From assembly GCF_006716905.1 (NCBI RefSeq), contig NZ_VFPV01000005.1, forward strand, positions 1 through 64,000: a DNA stretch of 64,000 bases, in the 5' to 3' direction. The notes beneath the pieces were generated by a model. It was given only the letters and a program-made list of their open reading frames with translations, ran no database searches and had not been told where the DNA came from. The stretch's first letter is position 1. The number at the start of each line of letters is the position of its first letter. Shown piece after piece: positions 33,463-43,605 of the stretch. Position numbers and translations under genes: made by a program. Source of the DNA: Acidovorax temperans (GTDB taxonomy: Bacteria; Pseudomonadota; Gammaproteobacteria; Burkholderiales; Burkholderiaceae_C).

Positions 33463-34086
33463 TACTTCAATACCTTTCAGCTGGGCATCCATTTCATCTC
33501 GGTGATCTCACGAACCCGGCTCAATCATGAAGACGTCGCGAAGGTCGAGACGCTCATCCGAGAACAGGTGGACAAGGTTGCCGAGCAACTGAACCAAGCT
33601 ATTGACGGGGCCGAGGCTCTGTTTAAAGCCAACGGCATCACGAGCGTCGCTACCTATGACACGGTTGCCCTGGAACTGGAGGTTGGCGTGCTGTCCTCCA
33701 GCAGTCGCAGGTATCTTGAGATCCTGGGCAAGTTGGATCAATTGATGCCTTTGCTGCAGACCCTGGAAATCCATGAGGTCATCACAGCGCAGGCAGTCGA
33801 CATCGAGCGGGCTGCGCTCAAACGCAGGGTGCGCGACGTCGCGAACGGTGCCCGAAATCTGGCGTCGCGGTTGCGGCGCGAGATGAATGCACTAGATAGT
33901 CGTCGCCCAGCCAGCGACATGGAAACGATGGCAGATGCACAAGAGCCTAGCGGTGGAGCAGGACAGGGTGACGTCGGCAGCCTGACTGAGTTTCCAAGGG
34001 AACACGAGGGTCTTGCCGGGGCTGGCGCTGCTACTGGGAGGTTGGAAGACCCAAAGCGCGATGAGCTCACAGCGGATCCCCAGTAG
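33463..34086 (+). pseudogene. DUF1845/AcaB-like ICE protein, 5' truncated
   Basis: Directly after the IS end the frame reads AYFNTFQLGIHFISVISRTR, then LNHEDVAKVETLIREQVDKV and RYLEILGKLDQLMPLLQTLE, with a proline- and glycine-rich acidic tail. This resembles the DUF1845 (AcaB-like, PFL_4669) proteins of integrative conjugative elements; the assignment is from memory of the family. The first residues and start codon were removed by the IS5. Codon use and GC are like neighbouring ICE genes. Confidence 0.55.
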
Positions 34087-34475
34087 AGAGAAGGCATCGC
34101 CATGCACAAACGGAAGCGCTTGCGAGGGTTTTTCTCCGCACTGCTCATACTAGGGCGCCAGCAAGCACGTGAAGCTTGTAGAGTAGACGGCAGCAATGGA
34201 GATGCTCATCGGGCCTTCCATTGCCCGCCCAGCAAGATGGGCACGTCGCAGTCGTCACCTGCCTGCTGACAGCCTTGGGAGGCTTCCTGAAGTGTGCTGG
34301 CGATTCGTGCATGCGCGCGCGTCGTCCCACGTCTCCCCCTCTTTGCCCGACCGGACCGTCGGCAAAGATGCGTAAGTCCTGCGTTCCTTGGCAGCGGAAC
34401 CCTTTCGACCAACACCGCTGCGACAGAGCTGGTTATCCCTCAGATCTCGGACATAGATCCGGGAAAGGAATGATC
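34087..34475. other. Intergenic region in ICE remnant
   Basis: The only notable frame is ATG 34102 to 34269 (55 codons, MHKRKRLRGFFSALLILGRQ at the start), with a membrane-like segment; it may be a small gene but support is weak. Nothing else is recognised. Confidence 0.3.
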
Positions 34476-34712
34476 ATGCAAGACACTTCTTCGCTTAAGC
34501 CCGTGCGCTCCGGCCAGTACACCGATCTCATGACGCTACCCCACACTGGCTTTGTGCGCCAGAGCCTGCTGCTCAGATTCGTACCATTTTCCAAATCAAC
34601 GCTCTGGAGGCGGGTGAAGGCGGGTCTGTTCCCTGCGCCTGTCCGGATTTCCGTCGGCATAACGGCATGGCGGGCAGAAGATGTCCGTCACTGGATTGCG
34701 GAGCAGAAATAG
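34476..34712 (+). CDS. AlpA-family excisionase/regulator
   Basis: The 78-aa protein is a winged-helix AlpA-type factor: FVRQSLLLRFVPFSKSTLWR, then VKAGLFPAPVRIS and TAWRAEDVRHWIAE. The ATG at 34476 has AAAGGA at proper spacing. AlpA proteins regulate integrase genes or act as excisionases of prophages and ICEs. No integrase is seen nearby, so the element is probably a remnant. Confidence 0.8.
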   Translation: MQDTSSLKPVRSGQYTDLMTLPHTGFVRQSLLLRFVPFSKSTLWRRVKAGLFPAPVRISVGITAWRAEDVRHWIAEQK

Positions 34713-36052
<1,340 letters not shown>

Positions 36053-36180
36053 GCACCGCACCCCGGCCCGTCCTACTCGCGGTTCATACCTTTCCAGTTT
36101 GGAAAAGGACAGTTTTATGGAGCCGCACAGGGGGCGGCTGTGCACACGAACATGAGCAATCAACATACGATGGATACGCC

Positions 36181-36702
36181 GTGACCCTCAAGATCCGCAA
36201 CGAAACAGCATCCGATGTAGCGGCCATCGAGGCCGTCACGATAGCGGCGTTCCATGATGCCGAGCACACCAGCCACACTGAGCACTTCATTGTGAACGCG
36301 CTGCGTCATGCGGGGCAACTCACGCTGTCGCTGGTGGCTGACGACGATGGAGCGGTGGTCGGCCATGTGGCGATCTCGCCGATACGGCTCTCCATTGGCC
36401 CTGCGGATTGGTTCGGCCTGGGGCCGTTGTCGGTCTTGCCGCAGCGGCAGAGGCAGGGGATCGGCGTGCAACTCATGAACCATGCCATAGCGCAACTGCG
36501 TTCGATGGGCGCGTCGGGCTGCGTGCTCCTGGGAGATCCGCACTACTACCAACGCTTTGGTTTCAAGGCCGAGAGCGCACTGGTGCTGCCCGATGTGCCG
36601 CCTGAGTACTTTTTGGCCATTGCCTTCGAAGGGGCAATTCCGGCGGCTGTGGTGGCCTACCACGATGCATTCAACTTAAAAGCCGCAGAAATGTGCCGCT
36701 GA
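36181..36702 (+). CDS. GNAT N-acetyltransferase
   Basis: The 173-aa protein is a YhbS-like GNAT: IRNETASDVAAIEAVTIAAF at the N terminus, the acetyl-CoA loop LGPLSVLPQRQRQGIGVQLM (Q/RxxGxG/A form), and VLLGDPHYYQRFGF. The start is GTG. The substrate is unknown. No ribosome site is obvious. Confidence 0.85.
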   Translation: MTLKIRNETASDVAAIEAVTIAAFHDAEHTSHTEHFIVNALRHAGQLTLSLVADDDGAVVGHVAISPIRLSIGPADWFGLGPLSVLPQRQRQGIGVQLMNHAIAQLRSMGASGCVLLGDPHYYQRFGFKAESALVLPDVPPEYFLAIAFEGAIPAAVVAYHDAFNLKAAEMCR

Positions 36703-36722
36703 GTCAGCACGGGCGCGGCCTT

Positions 36723-36950
36723 GAGCTGATTCGGCACACTCACCCTACGGATGAAGCAAAACGTAAGGTGCTGACAACGCGCGGGTCAATTGCCGAGACC
36801 CCACAGATGTAGGCGGTGGATACGCTGGGTGGGCGCGTGCGCGTCCAACGGAAGGGAAGCGGGGAGGCCACGCCGCAGGAGCTGCCGCGCGCCATCCATT
36901 CAGGGGAGGGAATCGCGCGCGGGCGGCGCAGGCAGCTCACAACTTGTTAG
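36723..36950 (+). pseudogene. Degenerate gene remnant with in-frame stop
   Basis: One frame reads ELIRHTHPTDEAKRKVLTTR and GSIAETPQM, a TAG at 36810-36812, then AVDTLGGRVRVQRKGSGEAT. The continuity across the stop suggests a decayed gene of unknown family, cut by the IS5 insertion further on. Confidence 0.35.
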
Positions 36951-36996
36951 CGTTTCATTGCATGGAGGCTTCGTTTCCCGCACTCTTGAGGCTTAC

Positions 36997-38146
36997 GGCA
37001 ACGCTGATTAAGGTCCACCGTTGAGGGGGGTCAAACGTTATCCGCAGATGAAGCAGCAGACCCTGGCAATGGCCGCAGATCAAGACAACGGATTCGAGCA
37101 TTCGCGCAAACCCACCCGACGCGAAGAGTTCTTGCGGACCATGCAGACAATAGTGCCATGGGCCGCTCTGTGTCAGGTGATAGAGCCGCACTACCCCAAG
37201 GCAGGCAACGGCCGCCCGCCCATTGGCCTAGAGCGCATGCTGCGCATCCATTTCCTGCAGCACTGGTTCAACCTGGCCGATCTGGCGTGCGAGGAGGCTC
37301 TGTATGACAGTGCCAGTCTGCGCCGCTTTGTGGGGATTGACCTGGGTCGTGAACGCGTGCCCGACGCCACCACGCTGCTGAAGTTTCGCAAACTGCTCCA
37401 TGAGCACAAACTGGGCGAAGCCCTGTTTGCCAAGGTAGGCCAGCAATTGCAGGAGCGCGGCTTCAAGGTCAATACCGGCACCATCGTGGATGCCACGATC
37501 ATCGCAGCGCCCAGCTCCACCAAGAACGCCGACAAGGCGCGCGACCCCGATATGCACCAGACACGCAAAGGCCAGCAATGGTATTTCGGCATGAAGCTGC
37601 ACATTGGCGTGGACAGCCAAAGCGGGCTGGCGCACAGCGCCGTGGTGACGGCGGCCAACGTGCATGACAAACACCCTCTGCCCAATCTGCTGCATGGCAA
37701 TGAGCGGCGCGTGTACGGCGACTCGGCCTATGCCAGCCAGAAAACACTGATAGCGAGCAAAGCCCCCAGGGCCAAGGACTTCACCAACCAGCGCACCCGC
37801 CGTGCGGGCGAGGTGGACGAAGTTCAGCGGGCCAAGAACCGCAACAAGTCACGGGTGCGCGCTCGGGTCGAGCATGTCTTTGCGGTGGTAAAGCGCCTGT
37901 GGGGATTCACCAAGGTGCGCTATCGCGGGCTGCAAAAGAACGCCACGCGTGCGTTCACGGCCTTGGCGCTGGCCAACATCTACCTTGCCCGAGGGCGCCT
38001 GCAGGGACAGGTGCGCCCGTAAGGGTCCGAAAGGGGCTCAAAGGCTCCCGAAACAGGCCCTGTGGGGCAAAGCACAGTATCTTTGCGGGCCATTTGGCAT
38101 TCAAATGGCTGTGCGATGGATATGACGTTACTTGTTCAGCATTGCC
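36997..38146 (+). mobile_element. IS5-family element, intact, TTAC duplication
   Basis: Ends GGCAACGCTGATTAAGG and the complement of GGCAATGCTGAACAAG bound 1,150 bp; TTAC is repeated at 36993-36996 and 38147-38150. It is the full-length relative of the deleted copy at 25049. Confidence 0.92.
37048..38022 (+). CDS. IS5-family transposase, full length
   Basis: The protein of about 324 aa (from MKQQTLAMAADQD) has PTRREEFLRTMQTIVPWAAL, the first catalytic aspartate in TIVDATIIAAPSSTK, the second in GDSAYASQ, and RVEHVFAVVKRLWGFTKVRY with the third acidic residue. All parts lost in the 25100 copy are present. It is likely active and may move both copies. Confidence 0.92.
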   Translation: MKQQTLAMAADQDNGFEHSRKPTRREEFLRTMQTIVPWAALCQVIEPHYPKAGNGRPPIGLERMLRIHFLQHWFNLADLACEEALYDSASLRRFVGIDLGRERVPDATTLLKFRKLLHEHKLGEALFAKVGQQLQERGFKVNTGTIVDATIIAAPSSTKNADKARDPDMHQTRKGQQWYFGMKLHIGVDSQSGLAHSAVVTAANVHDKHPLPNLLHGNERRVYGDSAYASQKTLIASKAPRAKDFTNQRTRRAGEVDEVQRAKNRNKSRVRARVEHVFAVVKRLWGFTKVRYRGLQKNATRAFTALALANIYLARGRLQGQVRP

Positions 38147-38283
38147 TTACCCAGAGTCAACAACGCCAACAAATGCTCGACGTTTGCGACTGTTCAACGG
38201 CATTCAAAATGAATCTCCCGTGAGTGCCAGATGAGCCTTCCCGGCGATAGCAGAGTGAATTCATGGGACGGGTCGCCGTGCCT

Positions 38284-38732
38284 CTAGCGATTGCGCTGCA
38301 GGGGCTGAAAATCGGCAGCCGTCGTGACCTCCCGGATGATGGAGGCGAGCGTGGCCTGGGCGGGATCCAAGGGTGCCCCCTTCAGCCGTACGAGACCAGG
38401 CGTGCGCATCGGCGTGGGGCTTTCAAGAGCAATGATCTTGAACCCACTGTCTCCCTGGACTGCATGGCGCGACACAATAGTTGCCAGATGACTCTGGCGT
38501 ACCGTGCCGAGCATGGCTGTGATGGAGTCAGACTCAGCGCGCACAATGGGCGTCGCCCCCGCAGCAGCAAATGCCTCTTCAATCATGCGCCGCGTGGTGT
38601 AGCGCGATGATGGGAGGATCATCTCGCGCCGGTGCAACTCCACCATCCTCATGTGCTTGCGGCTGGCCAGGGGATGTTTCGCGCCCACCAGCAGCACCAG
38701 TTCTTCGTTGCACAACGGCTCGAAGCTGAACT
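38284..38732 (-). pseudogene. LysR-type regulator, C-terminal half only
   Basis: The frame reads FSFEPLCNEELVLLVGAKHP, then MRMVELHRREMILPSSRYTT, RRMIEEAFAAAGATP and TVRQSHLATIVSRHAV, the effector-binding domain of a CynR/CbbR-like LysR protein, and ends at 38284. The DNA-binding half is missing: around 38730 the sequence turns into the opposite-strand Bug-receptor fragment. Confidence 0.75.
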
Positions 38733-39279
38733 GGTGCAATACGCCAAGGACAACCCCGACAAGGTGACCTACGCATCCGCAGGCAACGGCACCACCGGTC
38801 ACTTGGCGGGAGAACTCGTCAAGGCCATGAGCAATACGAAGATGGTCCATGTGCCATATAAGGAGGGAGCACAGGCCGTCACGTCAGTTATCGGGGGGCA
38901 GACCGATTTCATGTTCTACCACCCGGCCGTGGCGATGCCGCAGCTTCAAGCTGGCAAGCTGCGCGCGCTGGGTTTGAGTAGCGTTGCCAAATCACCGGCG
39001 GCGCCAGGCGTGAAGCCGCTGGACGAGCAAGGCTTTCCAGGATTCGACTTGACCGGATGGTGGGCCGTTGCCGGTCCGGCCAGCCTGCCACCTGCGGTCA
39101 TGCAAAAGCAGGTGCAAGCTGGCGACAAAGTCGTCAAGTCGGGAGATTTCCAGACCAGGCTTGCAGCGGTGGGCATTGACCCTCTGGTCATGACACAGCC
39201 GGAGTTCGCGCGCTTCGCGGCAAGCGAACTCGAGAAGTGGGGCGGTGTCGTCAGGCTTTCGGGTGCCCAGGTCGATTGA
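38733..39279 (+). pseudogene. Bug/TctC-type receptor, C-terminal part only
   Basis: The frame reads ELVQYAKDNPDKVTYASAGN, then GTTGHLAGELVKAMSN, HVPYKEGAQAVTSVIGGQTD and a tail GFDLTGWWAVAGPASLPPAV, the second half of a tripartite-tricarboxylate (Bug) binding protein. The signal peptide and first domain are missing. Both this gene and the LysR fragment lost their 5' ends at one joint. Confidence 0.8.
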
Positions 39280-39463
39280 CCGCGAGAGCGGCGCGGCCTG
39301 ATGCGTGCGCGCTCTGATGCGGAGCAGTGCAAGGGCATCGCCCCCCCGGGGCAACGTTGCTGCCCTATGTTGCTGACCGCATTGCGCTGCTCATCGGCCC
39401 CGTGCCACCCAGTGGGCAGTTTGTGGGCTCGGGGTCACTGCGGCTTTTGGGTTCAGTACGACG

Positions 39464-39494
39464 CAGCAGTCATCTCTGAAAGAGATGACTGCTG
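39464..39494. repeat. Perfect 14-bp hairpin after the TetR gene
   Basis: CAGCAGTCATCTCT pairs perfectly with AGAGATGACTGCTG around GAA. It lies 22 bp past the TetR stop on its strand. There is no T run on either side, so it may end transcription inefficiently, be a processing signal or a binding site. Confidence 0.5.
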
Positions 39495-39516
39495 AATGAA
39501 CGAAGCGGCCCGATTG

Positions 39517-40227
39517 TCAGTTTTCAGGCAACCCTACGATCCTGAAAAAGAGCTGCTGCAGGCGCTCGACAACTTGCATGCGGCTGGCGCTTGTTTCGCC
39601 AGTCAAGGCGTCACCGACAACACCACGGAGCCCTCCAAGCAGAAAGTCGGCGGTGACTCCTGGATCGACGACGAACCAGGCACCCGCTTCTGTGCCAGCC
39701 CCGAGCAATTCCTCGAGATGCTTGCCGATCGCGTTTGGCCTTTTGTCCGGAATGTGCGGGAGAGCATCGAAAAACATGCTAACCAACGGCCCATCGTCAA
39801 GAAATCCCGTTGCGGCAGCCTTGACCCAAGCTCCGAGCTTGCCGCCCCAATCTGTTCCAGGCCATTGCCCAGTCGCCCGATCCAGGTTGCCCACATGCAG
39901 GGCATGGAACCGCTCGGCCAATGCGATATGGATGTCTTCCTTGGATGAGAAGTACAGGTAGAACGAGCCCTTCGCCACTTTCGCGCTATCAGTGATCTCC
40001 CTGATCACGGTAGCGCCCACCCCCTTCTTCAGGAACAACGCCTGGGCGGCATTCATGAGTTCTTCTCGCCGTGCTTCCGGCGGTTTCGTTCGTGGACGTG
40101 GCTGAGCTTCTATCTGCATCAAAGGGTGCGTTTCGTGGACCGGCGACCGCAGCGGACTCCATCCCTGATGCTCGACGCTGGATAGCGGCTTCGCCGCCAC
40201 GCTGGATGCCGACTGCACCGCCTCCAT
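39517..40227 (-). CDS. TetR/AcrR-family regulator
   Basis: A TetR helix-turn-helix is clear: ARREELMNAAQALFLKKGVG, then ATVIREITDSAKVAKGSFYL and YFSSKEDI. The ligand domain follows (KAAATGFLDDGPLVSMFFDA). The longest frame starts at 40227; the ATG at 40119 (MQIEAQPRPRTK) would give a more typical 200-aa protein, so the first 36 residues are doubtful. It is divergent from the DUF1302 operon and probably represses it, with a CoA-ester or substrate as inducer (inferred). Confidence 0.85.
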   Translation of the reverse strand: MEAVQSASSVAAKPLSSVEHQGWSPLRSPVHETHPLMQIEAQPRPRTKPPEARREELMNAAQALFLKKGVGATVIREITDSAKVAKGSFYLYFSSKEDIHIALAERFHALHVGNLDRATGQWPGTDWGGKLGAWVKAAATGFLDDGPLVSMFFDALPHIPDKRPNAIGKHLEELLGAGTEAGAWFVVDPGVTADFLLGGLRGVVGDALTGETSASRMQVVERLQQLFFRIVGLPEN

Positions 40228-40253
40228 CGGTCTTATTTTAGACGATATGGATA

Positions 40254-40267
40254 AATTTGTTCAAATT
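40254..40267. promoter_or_regulatory. Palindrome in the TetR-DUF1302 intergenic region
   Basis: AATTTGTTCAAATT has perfect 6-bp arms around TT. It lies in the divergent promoter region. The half TGAACAAATT recurs at 56958-56967 in the second divergent promoter of the cluster. It is the best candidate for the TetR operator. Confidence 0.5.
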
Positions 40268-40438
40268 AGGTGAAAACCCGGAATCGGGAAGAAAATTCTA
40301 AATGCAGAATCTAAGGCAGCATACAGAATGAAGGCGAGCTGCGCTGGCCAGCCCTGACACCTCAGGGGGACGCATGGGAGGACTGACTGAAGCTTGTGCC
40401 AAGTAGCAGGTAAATCCCCAACTGATGGAGACAAACTC

Positions 40439-42184
40439 ATGAAAAATCGACAAACGAGGACGGCTCCCTCCCGGGCCGCAGTGCACATGATTGCCGCTGC
40501 AGCGGCATTGGTCGCAACCAGTGGTGCACACGCACTGGAGCTTGACACTGGCAATCCCGACTTCAAGGTGCGTGCCGATGCGACGGTTCGATACAACTTG
40601 GGGGTTCGTACCGAGGCACAAGACCAGCGACTGTTGAATTTTGCCACTACCGACGAAGGCAACGCTAAGTTCGGCCGTGGAGATATCGTGTCCAATAGGC
40701 TCGATCTTTTGGGGGAGCTTGACCTTAACTACAAAGGGATCTTTGGTGCGCGGATCAGTGCGGCGAGTTGGTATGACCATGCGTACCGCGACAGATCGGT
40801 GTCATCGCCAGCGGGGCAGGCGACGTCATACAACAACAACCGATTCAACGACGGGGTCAACCGCTTTATCCACGGCCCTTCCGGTGAAATCCTGGATGCT
40901 TTCGTCTGGTCCAATTTCGATCTGGGTTCTGTTCCTGTCAACGTGAAGTTGGGTCGGCACACAGTGCTTTGGGGTGAGGGCATGTTCATCGGTGCGCATG
41001 CCATTTCTTACGGGCAGTCGCCTGTGGATGGTGTAAAGGCTGTGTCGAGCCCGGGCATCGAAACCAAGGAAACTTTCCTGCCCATCAATCAGTTGACGTT
41101 CAAGGCTCAGGTCACCGATAAGCTGTCGCTTGCGGGTCAATATGCGCTGGACTGGAAATCAACGCGCGTGCCGTATGCCGGCACCTACCTGATGGGGGCT
41201 GACAACGCGCCGCGCGTGGATCGATTTGCCCTGACACCCTGCAATCCCGCTCTGGGTCCTTATTCCTGCCTGGCCATGGCCAACACTGCGGCGAAGACAT
41301 CCGGCGACAAGAATTGGGGACTTTCCGCGCGTCTGGATGTGGATGCCATCGATTCCACGCTGGGCGCCTATTACCGGCAGTTCAACGATACCAATCCGGA
41401 AACGGGCATTCAACTCACCAGCTTCGCTCCGGTGTCGGCACCATACAACGCTATCCTGGGGGCGGCGCTGCCGAGTACCTTCAGGTTTGTCTACCCGGCC
41501 GCTACCAAGCTCTGGGGGCTGAGTCTTTCCAAGTCTGTGGGGCCGGTGAGCGTTGGCTCCGAAGTGTCCTGGCGCAAGAATGCGCACCTCAACTCCGTTG
41601 CCAGCTACACCTCCACCAGCACGGGGGCGACGGGAGACACTTTCCATGCCGTGGTGAACGGCACCTACGGGCTGCCCAAGACACCCCTCTGGGATACCGG
41701 TACGCTGATCGGCGAACTCGCGTACAGCCGCCTGCTGAAGGTTACGGGTAACGAGCAGTTGTATCGTGGTGTCGGGTATGCCGGTTGCGTGAGGCTCGGA
41801 ACGAGCGGTGCCACTGCCCAGCCGGGGGACGTGACCGATACCTGCTCGACCAAGAACTATTGGGAGCTTGCCATGCGCTTCACGCCCCAGTACTTGGGCG
41901 TGCTGCCGTCCCTGGATGTGTCCGTCCCGATGACAGTGAGCTACGGCATTAAGGGCTCGGCAGCCACCGGCGGTGGCGGGTTTGAAGGCCTCCTCAAGTG
42001 GTCAATCGGCATTGCTGCAACCTACGCAAGCAAGCATGAATTCAGCCTGACCTATGCGGACATGTCCGTGCCGACCAAATACAACGCTGCCGGTACGGCC
42101 GCCATTGGTGGCAACGCACTCAACAGCAGCGTGGGCGCAACCGATCGTGGTCGCCTGTTTCTCACCTATAAGACCTCTTTCTGA
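40439..42184 (+). CDS. DUF1302 outer-membrane protein
   Basis: The 581-aa product has a signal peptide (AAVHMIAAAAALVATSGAHA) and then a beta-barrel-like sequence with many aromatic ends, finishing in F as outer-membrane proteins do (RLFLTYKTSF). DUF1302 features are visible: NYKGIFGARISAASWYDHAY, VKLGRHTVLWGEGMF and a FLPINQLTF segment. The start at 40439 has GGAG eight bases before; an upstream frame extension is not needed. In many aromatic, alkane, terpenoid or steroid degraders this gene is followed by DUF1329, a propeller protein and an MMPL transporter, suggesting a role in passage of hydrophobic compounds across the outer membrane. Confidence 0.9.
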   Translation: MKNRQTRTAPSRAAVHMIAAAAALVATSGAHALELDTGNPDFKVRADATVRYNLGVRTEAQDQRLLNFATTDEGNAKFGRGDIVSNRLDLLGELDLNYKGIFGARISAASWYDHAYRDRSVSSPAGQATSYNNNRFNDGVNRFIHGPSGEILDAFVWSNFDLGSVPVNVKLGRHTVLWGEGMFIGAHAISYGQSPVDGVKAVSSPGIETKETFLPINQLTFKAQVTDKLSLAGQYALDWKSTRVPYAGTYLMGADNAPRVDRFALTPCNPALGPYSCLAMANTAAKTSGDKNWGLSARLDVDAIDSTLGAYYRQFNDTNPETGIQLTSFAPVSAPYNAILGAALPSTFRFVYPAATKLWGLSLSKSVGPVSVGSEVSWRKNAHLNSVASYTSTSTGATGDTFHAVVNGTYGLPKTPLWDTGTLIGELAYSRLLKVTGNEQLYRGVGYAGCVRLGTSGATAQPGDVTDTCSTKNYWELAMRFTPQYLGVLPSLDVSVPMTVSYGIKGSAATGGGGFEGLLKWSIGIAATYASKHEFSLTYADMSVPTKYNAAGTAAIGGNALNSSVGATDRGRLFLTYKTSF

Positions 42185-42202
42185 TTCTCTGGAGCTGCAA
42201 TC

Positions 42203-43567
42203 ATGAAATTCCACAACATCCTGTCGCTGGTTGCCATCGGCCTTGCCGCGCCAGCTTTCGCGGCCGTGACAGCGGAAGAGGCCAAGCAACTGGGCACCAC
42301 CCTAACCCCGTTCGGAGCGGTCAAGGCAGCTAATGCCGATGGCAGCATCCCCGCCTACACCGGGGGGTTGACCAAGGCTCCTGAGGGCTTCAAGCCGGAT
42401 AGCGGCTTCTGGACCGATCCGTTCAAAGACGAAAAGCCCGTGCTGCGCATCGACAGCAAGAACATGGCACAGCACGCAGCCTTGCTGAGCGAAGGGCAGA
42501 AGCACCTGCTGTCCAAGTACCCAGGGTACTACCTTAATGTGTATCCCACGCACAGAACGGCGGCCTATCCCAAGAAGATTCTGGATGCGACCGTCCGCAA
42601 TGCGACCACGTGCAAGGCAACCAAAGAGGGCCTTGCCATTGAAAACGCCTGCCGCGGTGGCATCCCGTTCCCCATTCCGAAGACCGGATACGAGGTGATG
42701 TGGAACCAAATCCTGCGTTACCAGGGAGAGACCGCGATCACCACTGCGGCCTCCCGCTCCTGGGTGATTGATACTTCGGGCAAGGCCGTGGTGACGGCGG
42801 AGCAAGCGACGTTCCAGGACTTTGTGTACTACCAGACCGACGTGGCAGATCGCGATCCGGACATGGCGTGGCGGGTGTATTCGATCAGCAAGGTGCCGGC
42901 ACGGCGTGCAGGCGAAATGACAGGCTTGGCAGACTATCTCGATCCGGTGGCTCGTCCGCGCAAGGCTTGGAGCTATACCCCGGGCCTGCGCCGTGTGAAG
43001 CTCTCACCTGAGTTCGCCTATGACACGCCCGTGGCCAGCATGGGCGGCGTGACTTTGTTCGACGAACTGTTCGTATTCTCCGGCATCATGGATCGCTTCG
43101 ACTTCAAGCTCATCGGCAAGAAGGAGATGTACATCCAGTACAACGCCTACAAGAATCTGTACGATTGCCCGACGGCCGAAAAGGCTTTGCTGCCGAACCA
43201 CGTCAATCCGGAGTGCGAGCGCTGGGAAAAGCACCGTGTCTGGGCCGTGGAAGCCACGCTCAAGCCGGGCCAGCGTCATGCGTATTCCAAGCGCATCTAC
43301 TACTTTGATGAAGATTTGACCGGCGCCGCCAACTACGATGCCTTTGACCAGAATGGTCAGTTGTACCGTAGCCTGTTTCAGGCCGCTTCGCCGATGTACG
43401 ACAAGCAGATCCCCTTTGCTGCGAAGAATGTGGTGTACGACTTCAACAAGGGCATGTACGTCTATGTCAACGATGTGATGGTGGGAGGCTACAAGGTGCT
43501 TCCATCCGCGCGCAGCGAGCGCGAGATGAATCCTGAAGCCATCGTATCGCGGGAATCGGCTCGCTGA
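42203..43567 (+). CDS. DUF1329 periplasmic protein
   Basis: The 454-aa protein starts with a clear signal peptide (MKFHNILSLVAIGLAAPAFA). It has the DUF1329 landmarks: LTPFGAVKAANADGSIPAYT, GGLTKAPEGFK, and WEKHRVWAVEATLKPGQRHAYS near the C terminus. It lies 18 bp after DUF1302. DUF1329 has a LolB/LolA-like fold by family knowledge and is thought to carry hydrophobic molecules in the periplasm; here it would link the outer-membrane protein and the RND transporter. Confidence 0.9.
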   Translation: MKFHNILSLVAIGLAAPAFAAVTAEEAKQLGTTLTPFGAVKAANADGSIPAYTGGLTKAPEGFKPDSGFWTDPFKDEKPVLRIDSKNMAQHAALLSEGQKHLLSKYPGYYLNVYPTHRTAAYPKKILDATVRNATTCKATKEGLAIENACRGGIPFPIPKTGYEVMWNQILRYQGETAITTAASRSWVIDTSGKAVVTAEQATFQDFVYYQTDVADRDPDMAWRVYSISKVPARRAGEMTGLADYLDPVARPRKAWSYTPGLRRVKLSPEFAYDTPVASMGGVTLFDELFVFSGIMDRFDFKLIGKKEMYIQYNAYKNLYDCPTAEKALLPNHVNPECERWEKHRVWAVEATLKPGQRHAYSKRIYYFDEDLTGAANYDAFDQNGQLYRSLFQAASPMYDKQIPFAAKNVVYDFNKGMYVYVNDVMVGGYKVLPSARSEREMNPEAIVSRESAR

Positions 43568-43605
43568 GCCTCGTGCATGACCAACCTCGATTGGATCCCC
43601 CGGCC

